The translations under genes and the position numbers were made by a program. A DNA stretch of 5,918 nt from Lachnospiraceae bacterium (GTDB lineage: Bacteria > Bacillota_A > Clostridia > Lachnospirales > Lachnospiraceae): positions 1 to 5,918 of the forward strand of contig JAFZJK010000062.1 of NCBI GenBank assembly GCA_017553965.1, written 5' to 3'. How positions within the stretch are numbered: the stretch's first letter is position 1; the number at the start of each line of letters is the position of its first letter. Shown here piece after piece: positions 1 through 4,524 of this stretch. A model generated the notes under the pieces. The model was given only the letters and a program-made list of their open reading frames with translations. It had not been told where the DNA came from and did no database searches.

Positions 1-38
1 GTCTGCCAAACAGAGTTGTTATAGAGATAGTTGACTAA
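1..38 (+). CDS. NusG domain II-containing protein, C-terminal end (partial)
   Basis: Only the last 11 codons and a TAA stop are in the window. Frame 3 reads LPNRVVIEIVD and then stops; the two bases before it fit the end of a Cys codon. This matches, from memory of the family, the conserved C-terminal strand (CLPNRVVIEI-like) of the small secreted or membrane-anchored NusG domain II (DUF1312) proteins of Clostridia. Those proteins are often encoded directly before a Gx transporter gene, as here, where the next start lies 11 bases downstream. Their biochemical role is not established. The call rests on a short tail plus context. The rest of the gene lies upstream of the window. Confidence 0.6.
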   Translation, partial: LPNRVVIEIVD

Positions 39-49
39 GGGGGAGGCAC

Positions 50-556
50 ATGAAGAAAAACAGTACATACCGCCTGGCTTTGGCAGGGATGCTTACGGCG
101 GTCATGTTTATAATCGGATATGTGGAAAGCCTCCTTCCGGCGTTTTTTGCGGTACCGGGTATCAAGCCCGGATTTGCTAATATACCGGTCATGTTGGCTA
201 TCCATCTGATTGACTTTAAGATAGCACTTGCCATATCCGCGGCGAGGATTCTGCTTTCAGGTTTTACCTTTACGGGACTTTTTGCCTGCATATACAGCCT
301 GGCGGGCTCGATATTAAGCATATGTGTTATGACTATCCTTAAAAAGACCGGAAAGTTCTCCATAGTCGGGATAAGTATAGCGGGAGGTGCAGCACATAAT
401 CTCGGTCAGATAACGGTAGCGGTGATCGTATTGGGCAGTGCTGTATGGTACTATCTGCCGGTACTTATCGTATCAGGTATAGCTGCAGGATTACTTACGG
501 GTATCGTAACAGGAGTGATACTTAAAAATTTCGGAGATAAGCTATCGGGGCACTAA
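50..556 (+). CDS. Gx transporter family / heptaprenyl diphosphate synthase component I-like membrane protein
   Basis: This is a 168-residue, very hydrophobic integral membrane protein with roughly five predicted membrane segments (about residues 8-28, 43-64, 72-96, 105-131 and 135-158). Two family hallmarks are visible: a PGIKPGFANI segment at residues 36-45, preceded by E26 and LLP (28-30), and GGAAHNLGQ at 112-120 between later membrane segments. These match the Hpre_diP_synt_I / Gx transporter family, whose fold resembles small-molecule transporter S components. The old name 'heptaprenyl diphosphate synthase component I' comes from homology, and no prenyltransferase motif (DDxxD) is present, so a transport role for an unidentified substrate is more plausible. 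The length is typical and complete. The ATG is preceded by a GGGGGAGG ribosome binding site (39-46) that begins right after the stop of the NusG-II gene, so the two are probably co-transcribed. The family assignment is good; the substrate is unknown. Confidence 0.85.
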   Translation: MKKNSTYRLALAGMLTAVMFIIGYVESLLPAFFAVPGIKPGFANIPVMLAIHLIDFKIALAISAARILLSGFTFTGLFACIYSLAGSILSICVMTILKKTGKFSIVGISIAGGAAHNLGQITVAVIVLGSAVWYYLPVLIVSGIAAGLLTGIVTGVILKNFGDKLSGH

Positions 557-633
557 CATTTGATTGATTTTTAACGGGATACATGGTATTCTTAAAGTTG
601 GACGTGTTTTTATTTAACGATGAATGTTACGAT

Positions 634-663
634 GTGACATTTATCGGGTGCTTTGAATAAAAT
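634..663 (+). promoter_or_regulatory. Candidate promoter for the secreted Cys/His-repeat protein gene
   Basis: GTGACA (634-639), an 18-base spacer and TAAAAT (658-663) resemble a SigA-type promoter. Transcription would start near 670, leaving only a very short leader before the GGAGGGG site at 671. That is tight, so the real promoter may lie further upstream; TTGGAC at 598-603 is a possible -35 but has no convincing -10. This is a weak call based on pattern alone. Confidence 0.3.
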
Positions 664-670
664 TCATTAC

Positions 671-677
671 GGAGGGG
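671..677 (+). promoter_or_regulatory. Ribosome binding site that fixes a TTG start
   Basis: GGAGGGG ends six bases before TTG at 684-686. There is no in-frame ATG or GTG nearby that would keep the full signal peptide. The codons after the TTG give MKKNRVLLGF, a normal signal-peptide n-region, which supports TTG as the true start. Confidence 0.8.
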
Positions 678-683
678 TATACT

Positions 684-1961
684 TTGAAAAAGAACAGAGT
701 TTTATTGGGCTTTATATTGGCTTTGGTTATGGCGGTCATCTTATGTCCGTTTTATACGGAAGTACAGGCTGCAAAAAAGACACCCAAGCTGAATACAAAG
801 GCAGAAACAGTGCAGCTGGGTGAGACATTAATGCTTACACTTAAAAATGCCAAAGGAACAGTCAAATGGGGTTCGGCTGATAATAAAATAGCCACAGTGG
901 ATAAAAACGGCTTGGTTACGGCACTTTCTTCCGGTACCGTAAAGGTATATGCCAAGTACTCGGGAAAGAAATATTATTGTACAATAACCGTTCCTGAAGT
1001 AAAGCTTAACAAGACAGAATATGAGCTTAAGGACGGCAAGAGCTTTAAATTAAAGCTTATAGGAGCAAAAGCTGTTTCTTATAAATCTTCTGACAAAGGA
1101 GTAGCCACTGTAAGCAAAAAAGGTACGGTAAAAGGCTTTAAGCTCGGCGATACCGTGATTACCGTAAAGGACATTCTGGGTAATGAATATAAATGTGAAG
1201 TAACGGTAGTGCTGGATGAAAAAGGACATGTACACACTCCTCTGACACAGAAGGGATATGCTGCTACATGTACATCCGAAGGTCTTTCTGACGGTACATA
1301 CTGTGCAGTATGCGGTGCGATCATCACTGAGCAAAAGCCCATACCCGTTAAGGCACATACCTATGACAACTATGTATGTAAGGTGTGCGGCGCTGAAGAT
1401 CCTAATAAGCCCTGCGATCATTTACATTTGGTAAGCGATAAGAAGGATGCTACCTGTACACAGGCAGGTTATACCGAGACAGTATATTGTACCGACTGTG
1501 GGGAAGTATTCATGAAGCCACAGGAGATCAAAGCATTAGGCCATGAATTTGCAGGCGGTGTATGTACCAGATGCGGCGGAGTATGCGGCGTTGATATACC
1601 TCATGAGCTGGTGACTGAAAAGGGAAAGGCAGCTACATGCGTGGAAGATGGCTATACAGAAAATGTATATTGTAAAAACTGCTATGCTATTATAAAAGCT
1701 TCCGAAACCATCCCTGCATTGGGACATGATTATCAGGGCGGAACACACTGTGTAAGATGTACTGCCGATCTTAACGGACATGTACATGAATGGGTAATAC
1801 AAAAGAGGATAGCTCCCACATGTCAGGAGCCGGGTATGACTGAAGGAAAATACTGTGCTACCTGCGGTTACGTAGAGTATGCAAGACAGTTTATCCCGAG
1901 GATCCCTCACGTTTATGTTAACGGAAAATGTAAGAACTGCGGTAAAAAGGAAGAAGAATAA
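684..1961 (+). CDS. Secreted protein with two Ig-like (Big_2-type) domains and four Cys/His zinc-ribbon-like modules
   Basis: This is a 425-residue protein read from a TTG start. Residues 1-29/30 form a Sec signal peptide: the KKNR n-region, a hydrophobic core at 6-22, and a probable cut after VQA. C21 is not in a lipobox, so it is not called a lipoprotein. Residues about 36-104 and 106-176 are two Big_2-like Ig domains, with KIATVDKNGLVTA and GVATVSKKGTVKG as the typical core motif in each, and a Cys in the last strand of each (C99, C171). From residue 182 to 420 there are four modules of about 55 residues, each with a lone Cys, a CxxC, a His and a second CxxC. The C-terminus ends in GKKEEE with no LPXTG motif, membrane helix or recognised wall-binding repeat. 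It may therefore be released, or held by an unknown interaction. Comparable modules occur in large surface proteins of gut Clostridia, where their function is not known to me. A metal-binding or disulfide-rich stalk role is inference. Confidence 0.75.
   Translation: MKKNRVLLGFILALVMAVILCPFYTEVQAAKKTPKLNTKAETVQLGETLMLTLKNAKGTVKWGSADNKIATVDKNGLVTALSSGTVKVYAKYSGKKYYCTITVPEVKLNKTEYELKDGKSFKLKLIGAKAVSYKSSDKGVATVSKKGTVKGFKLGDTVITVKDILGNEYKCEVTVVLDEKGHVHTPLTQKGYAATCTSEGLSDGTYCAVCGAIITEQKPIPVKAHTYDNYVCKVCGAEDPNKPCDHLHLVSDKKDATCTQAGYTETVYCTDCGEVFMKPQEIKALGHEFAGGVCTRCGGVCGVDIPHELVTEKGKAATCVEDGYTENVYCKNCYAIIKASETIPALGHDYQGGTHCVRCTADLNGHVHEWVIQKRIAPTCQEPGMTEGKYCATCGYVEYARQFIPRIPHVYVNGKCKNCGKKEEE
1227..1943 (+). 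repeat. Tandem array of four Cys/His protein modules
   Basis: The modules span residues 182-236, 245-298, 303-360 and 366-420. The Cys positions are C196, C207/C210, C232/C235; C258, C269/C272, C294/C297; C319, C330/C333, C356/C359; and C380, C391/C394, C416/C419. The His before the last CxxC is H225, H287, H348 and H409. Lone Cys to the first CxxC is 11 residues in all four, and the second Cys of that CxxC to the His is 15 in all four. His to the last CxxC is 7, 7, 8 and 7. An H-x-H opens modules 1, 2 and 4; module 3 keeps only the second His (H307). The DNA copies are diverged, so this is a protein-level repeat, not a recent duplication. Confidence 0.85.
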
Positions 1962-2007
1962 AAAAGTACTTGCATTCTTGAAAAATCTATGATAATATAC
2001 TTCTTCG

Positions 2008-2016
2008 TGATATAAT
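2008..2016 (+). promoter_or_regulatory. Extended -10 promoter of the rpsF operon
   Basis: TGA followed by a perfect TATAAT (2011-2016) forms an extended -10 element. The hexamer 17 bases upstream (TATGAT, 1988-1993) is a poor -35, which the TG extension can compensate for. Transcription would start near 2022-2024, just before the leader hairpin. A second, weaker set may exist upstream, TTGCAT (1970-1975) with GATAAT (1991-1996), but its spacer is only 15 bases. Confidence 0.6.
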
Positions 2017-2025
2017 ATTTTCCTT

Positions 2026-2045
2026 GCTTCCGTAAAGACGGAAGC
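2026..2045 (+). promoter_or_regulatory. Leader hairpin of the rpsF-ssb-rpsR mRNA
   Basis: GCTTCCGT (2026-2033) and ACGGAAGC (2038-2045) are perfectly complementary over 8 bp around an AAAG loop. No U-run follows, so it is not an intrinsic terminator of the upstream gene. It would lie within a few bases of the 5' end of the operon transcript. The leader of S6/S18 operons is known in many bacteria to carry a structure bound by the S6:S18 complex, which displays a CCG in a bulge. Here the visible CCG (2030-2032) is paired in the stem, so identity with that motif is uncertain. mRNA stabilisation is an alternative role. Confidence 0.5.
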
Positions 2046-2054
2046 CAGAGACCA

Positions 2055-2064
2055 AAAGGAGGTG
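2055..2064 (+). promoter_or_regulatory. Ribosome binding site deciding the rpsF start
   Basis: AAAGGAGGTG is a full-length match to the complement of the 16S rRNA 3' end of Firmicutes. It overlaps the in-frame GTG at 2062, so that codon cannot be the start. The ATG at 2074 lies 11 bases after the GGAGG core and gives the standard S6 N-terminus. Confidence 0.85.
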
Positions 2065-2073
2065 CATGATACA

Positions 2074-2364
2074 ATGAACAAGTACGAATTAGCGTTAGTT
2101 GTCAATGCAAAGATCGAGGATGAGGCCAGAGAAGCAGTTGTAGCATCCGTAAAGGAAATTGTTGCAAATGCAGGCGGACAGAACATCGAAGTGATCGATG
2201 GCGGTCGTAAGAAGTTAGCTTATGAGATTCAGAAGATGTCAGAAGGTAACTATTACTTCATCCAGTTTGATGCTGAGCCTACTGCTCCCGCTGATATTGA
2301 ACAGAGAGTTCGTATCAAGGATAATGTACTCAGATTCTTATGCGTTAGACGGGACGAGGAATAA
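2074..2364 (+). CDS. rpsF: 30S ribosomal protein S6
   Basis: This is a 96-residue protein, normal for S6, which binds 16S rRNA in the central domain together with S18 on the 30S platform. It opens with MNKYELALVVNA, the first beta-strand of the S6 ferredoxin-like fold. It continues with GGRKKLAYEIQK (about 43-54), the counterpart of the usual W-G-x-R-x-L-AY-I stretch but with Asp-Gly-Gly in place of the Trp segment, then NYYFIQFDA and the RIKDNVLRFLCVR segment (79-91). The tail is short and acidic (RRDEE), without the long extension seen in some bacteria. A longer in-frame reading from GTG at 2062 is rejected because it starts inside the Shine-Dalgarno. It is the first gene of a three-gene operon, with ssb starting 12 bases after its stop codon. 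Confidence 0.97.
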   Translation: MNKYELALVVNAKIEDEAREAVVASVKEIVANAGGQNIEVIDGGRKKLAYEIQKMSEGNYYFIQFDAEPTAPADIEQRVRIKDNVLRFLCVRRDEE

Positions 2365-2375
2365 TAGGAGGTCCT

Positions 2376-2828
2376 ATGAATAAAGTTATAATGATCGGTA
2401 GACTTACACGCGACCCCGAGATCCGTTACGGACAGGGCGCGAACGGAACTGTTGTCGGTGCATTCAGCATCGCCGTAGACCGCAGATTTAAGCGTGAGGG
2501 CGAGCCTGATGCAGACTTTTTCGATTGTACATCATTCGGAAAACAGGCTGAATTTGTTGAGAAGTACCTTAAGAAGGGTATCAAGATCGTTGTAGAAGGC
2601 AGACTTCAGAACGACAATTATACAAACAAGGATGGACAGAAGGTATACCGCACACGTATCATCGTGGACAGCTTAGAGTTTGCTGAGAGTAAGGCAGCTT
2701 CTGAGAATTCAGGATATACAGGCGGACAGTCATCCAATTACAGCCAGCCGGCTCCCGCACCCAGCGGTGCGCAGGAGGGATTTATGGAGATCCCCAGTGA
2801 GATAGAAGAAGAGTTACCTTTCACTTGA
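2376..2828 (+). CDS. ssb: Single-stranded DNA-binding protein
   Basis: This 150-residue SSB coats single-stranded DNA during replication, recombination and repair, normally as a homotetramer. Residues 1-105 are the OB-fold domain: NKVIMIGRLTRDPEIRY at 2-18, the conserved FDCTSFGKQAE around 49-59, KGIKIVVEGRL at 67-77 and YRTRIIVDSLEF at 91-102. Residues about 106-137 form a flexible Ser/Gly/Gln/Pro-rich linker. The protein ends in an acidic tip, EEELPFT. The usual tip ends in Phe (DDDLPF or DDDIPF), which docks in partner proteins, so the extra Thr after Phe is notable. GGAGG (2367-2371) ends four bases before the ATG. Its placement between rpsF and rpsR is the standard arrangement in Firmicutes, which supports its being the main replicative SSB and not a plasmid or phage copy. 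Confidence 0.97.
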   Translation: MNKVIMIGRLTRDPEIRYGQGANGTVVGAFSIAVDRRFKREGEPDADFFDCTSFGKQAEFVEKYLKKGIKIVVEGRLQNDNYTNKDGQKVYRTRIIVDSLEFAESKAASENSGYTGGQSSNYSQPAPAPSGAQEGFMEIPSEIEEELPFT

Positions 2829-2866
2829 TTCGACTTTTTGGATGATATGAAAAGGAGGTAGCGGCA

Positions 2867-3148
2867 ATGCCCTATACTAAGAACAACGGCAAGGAGCAGA
2901 ATGACAAGGATGCTTCTTTAAAGAAAAAAGTAATTCGCAGAAGAAAGAAAGTATGTGCTTTCTGTGCAGATAAGACAAACGGCGGTATCGATTACAAGGA
3001 TGGCAACAAGCTTAAGAGATTTATCTCTGAGCGCGGCAAGATCCTTCCCCGCAGAATTACAGGTACATGCGCAGAGCATCAGAGAGCAGTAACAGTAGCT
3101 GTTAAGCGTGCTCGTCAGCTTGCAATTCTTCCTTATGTTTGCGAATAA
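2867..3148 (+). CDS. rpsR: 30S ribosomal protein S18
   Basis: This 93-residue S18 partners with S6 on the 30S platform. A Lys/Arg-rich N-terminal extension (residues 1-29) leads into CAFC (30-33). The diagnostic core follows: IDYKD (41-45), [17 protein letters not shown] (52-68), HQRAV (71-75) and [11 protein letters not shown] (80-90). C30, C33, C68 and possibly H71 could form a zinc site, as in the Cys-containing (C+) type of S18; that is inferred from spacing. AAAGGAGGT (2851-2859) is a strong ribosome binding site, with 8 bases between GGAGG and the ATG. It is the last gene of the operon: a terminator begins about 20 bases after its stop. Confidence 0.97.
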   Translation: MPYTKNNGKEQNDKDASLKKKVIRRRKKVCAFCADKTNGGIDYKDGNKLKRFISERGKILPRRITGTCAEHQRAVTVAVKRARQLAILPYVCE

Positions 3149-3167
3149 TTAAAAAACATGACTTTAT

Positions 3168-3203
3168 GTGCACCGGATGGGAGACTGTCCGGTGTATTTT
3201 TTT
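3168..3203 (+). terminator. Intrinsic terminator of the rpsF-ssb-rpsR operon
   Basis: The core arms CACCGGA (3171-3177) and TCCGGTG (3188-3194) pair perfectly. Wobble and A-T pairs extend the stem to about 13 bp around a GAGA (GNRA-type) tetraloop (3181-3184). A run of seven T (3197-3203) follows directly, giving a textbook Rho-independent terminator. Confidence 0.93.
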
Positions 3204-3212
3204 AATATTTCA

Positions 3213-3241
3213 TTGTGATTGATAAGTAAATATGTTATAAT
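3213..3241 (+). promoter_or_regulatory. SigA-type promoter of the methyltransferase gene
   Basis: TTGTGA (3213-3218), an exactly 17-base spacer and TATAAT (3236-3241) with an upstream TG at 3233-3234 make a strong vegetative promoter with an extended -10. Transcription would start near 3248, giving a leader of about 40 bases. It lies just after the rpsR terminator, so the methyltransferase unit is independent of the ribosomal operon. Confidence 0.75.
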
Positions 3242-3288
3242 TGTAATGTTTAGGATGTTTTACCACAGAAGGGTTTGGAGTGACAGTT

Positions 3289-4515
3289 ATGATTGATCTG
3301 ATAAAAAAATACCTCTCGGAGGGTTTCATATATGCTGTGGCTTCTTCGCCCTTAAAAAATACGGATGAAGGGGCTTTGGATGCACTGAAGCTTAAGGATT
3401 GTTCAAAGCTTAAGATCAAACCGGTCATCCTGCGGAAAGAACGCCTTTTTCAGGTTACAAGGACCATAGGTCCCAAGGAGTTTCATGAAAACCTGGACTT
3501 GGATGCGGCAGCTAAGCTGCTCTATAGTATTGCCGGACATCCGTTTAAAAACGTAGAGGCAGTAAACGGCGATGACAAGCTGTCACTTATGGCCAACAAA
3601 AAGGGCGATGTAACTGCCAGGGAGCATAAAGGATCGCAGAAAAATACGGTAAACACATCCGCAAAAGAGACGGCCGATCCCATTAACTGGTCAGCTCCCG
3701 ATATGTCACATAATAAGATAAAGCAGTATCTTTTAAAAGAAGGAGAGCCCCTGCCTTTTCTCGTTGAACTTGGAGTTATGACAAAGGAAGGAAAGGTCGT
3801 AGCTTCAAAGTACGATAAGTTTAAACAGATCAATAGATACTTGGAGTTTATAGATGATATAATACCTGCGCTTCCCAAAGGCAGGACGGTGAATATAGTG
3901 GATTTCGGCTGCGGAAAGTCGTATCTGACATTTGCCATGTATCATCTGCTGGTGAGCGTAAAAGGCTTTGATGTACGTATCACCGGGCTGGACTTGAAGA
4001 AAGATGTTATAGAAAACTGCAATGCATTGGCAGCAAAGTGCGGGTATGACAGATTGACATTCCTGCACGGGGATATAGCCAGATATGAGTCGGAAGACGG
4101 AAAGCACCCCGATATGGTAGTGACACTTCATGCATGTGATACGGCTACCGACTATGCTTTGGAAAAGGCGGTAAAATGGGGAGCATCGGTCATACTCTGC
4201 GTACCGTGCTGTCAGCACGAGCTGAATAAGCAGATAGAGTGTGACATACTATCTCCCATCATGAAATACGGATTGTTAAAGGAAAGGTTTGCGGCACTTC
4301 TCACTGACGGCTTAAGAGCCGAGATGCTCGAGGAATGTGGGTATAAGACTCAGGTTCTGGAGTTTATAGATATGGAGCATACCCCTAAAAACATACTTAT
4401 AAGAGCAGTAAAACGTAAAAAAAATACGGAAAAAGCGGATAGCCCTGCCTTTAAAAAGACAGAAGAGTTTATGCATGCAACGCCCACCTTGGAAAAGCTC
4501 CTTTTTAATGAATAA
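3289..4515 (+). CDS. Class I SAM-dependent methyltransferase (Methyltransf_32-like)
   Basis: This is a 408-residue cytoplasmic enzyme, predicted to transfer a methyl group from S-adenosylmethionine. Residues 1-90 form an N-terminal domain (KIKPVILRKERLFQ at 42-55, FHENLD at 65-70). Residues about 91-135 are a polar, low-complexity linker. The Rossmann catalytic domain runs from about 139 to 375. SAM-binding motif I is VDFGCGKSYLTF (204-215), and GLDLKKDVI (233-241) holds the acidic residue expected to contact the ribose. TLHACDTATDYAL (279-291) and CVPCCQHEL (304-312) resemble the Cys-Cys-His stretch of TRM13-type tRNA methyltransferases. EFIDMEHTPKNILIRA (358-373) closes the fold. An RNA substrate is plausible from this resemblance but not shown. 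The ATG at 3289 is chosen because GGAG (3277-3280) sits 8 bases upstream; an in-frame GTG at 3280 would add three residues and overlap that site. It is followed after 9 bases by the membrane-protein gene. Confidence 0.85.
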   Translation: MIDLIKKYLSEGFIYAVASSPLKNTDEGALDALKLKDCSKLKIKPVILRKERLFQVTRTIGPKEFHENLDLDAAAKLLYSIAGHPFKNVEAVNGDDKLSLMANKKGDVTAREHKGSQKNTVNTSAKETADPINWSAPDMSHNKIKQYLLKEGEPLPFLVELGVMTKEGKVVASKYDKFKQINRYLEFIDDIIPALPKGRTVNIVDFGCGKSYLTFAMYHLLVSVKGFDVRITGLDLKKDVIENCNALAAKCGYDRLTFLHGDIARYESEDGKHPDMVVTLHACDTATDYALEKAVKWGASVILCVPCCQHELNKQIECDILSPIMKYGLLKERFAALLTDGLRAEMLEECGYKTQVLEFIDMEHTPKNILIRAVKRKKNTEKADSPAFKKTEEFMHATPTLEKLLFNE

Positions 4516-4524
4516 CAGAGTAAA

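Larger units (their letters stand above)
557..683. other. Intergenic region with imperfect inverted repeat (618-627 / 637-646)
   Basis: This 127-base, AT-rich gap separates the transporter gene from the secreted-protein gene. It contains CGATGAATGT (618-627) and ACATTTATCG (637-646). The arms are inverted with one mismatch, which would be a G-U pair in RNA. The same stretch holds a 12-base-period direct repeat of ACGATG (617-622 and 629-634). No U-run follows the right arm, so it does not look like an intrinsic terminator for the upstream gene. Its position over the putative -35 of the next gene makes an operator possible, but that is inference. Confidence 0.35.

Noticed and set aside
717..752. 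Lipoprotein signal around C21 of the secreted protein
   Set aside because: The residues before C21 are Val-Ile-Leu, with no Gly or Ala at -1, so there is no lipobox. A type I cut after VQA fits better.
1227..1943. CRISPR-like or recent DNA repeat array
   Set aside because: The periodicity is seen in the protein Cys/His spacing only. The nucleotide copies are diverged and there are no identical repeats separated by unique spacers.
2026..2045. Terminator of the secreted-protein gene
   Set aside because: The stem is perfect, but CAGAGACC follows it instead of a T-run, and it lies downstream of the rpsF promoter.
2062..2073. GTG start adding four residues to S6
   Set aside because: The codon lies inside the AAAGGAGGTG ribosome binding site. 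The ATG at 2074 gives the canonical S6 N-terminus.
1536..2186. 216-codon open frame on the minus strand
   Set aside because: It runs antisense across the end of the Cys/His-repeat gene, the intergenic promoter region and the start of rpsF. It has no family resemblance or coherent domain pattern and is a shadow of the + strand genes.
3280..3288. GTG start for the methyltransferase
   Set aside because: It overlaps the GGAG that best serves the ATG at 3289. GAAGGG (3268-3273) could serve the GTG, so it is not fully excluded, but only three residues are at stake.
3522..4218. Two overlapping minus-strand open frames (3522-3938 and 3805-4218)
   Set aside because: Both lie inside the well-supported methyltransferase gene, have no recognisable motifs and overlap each other in different frames.
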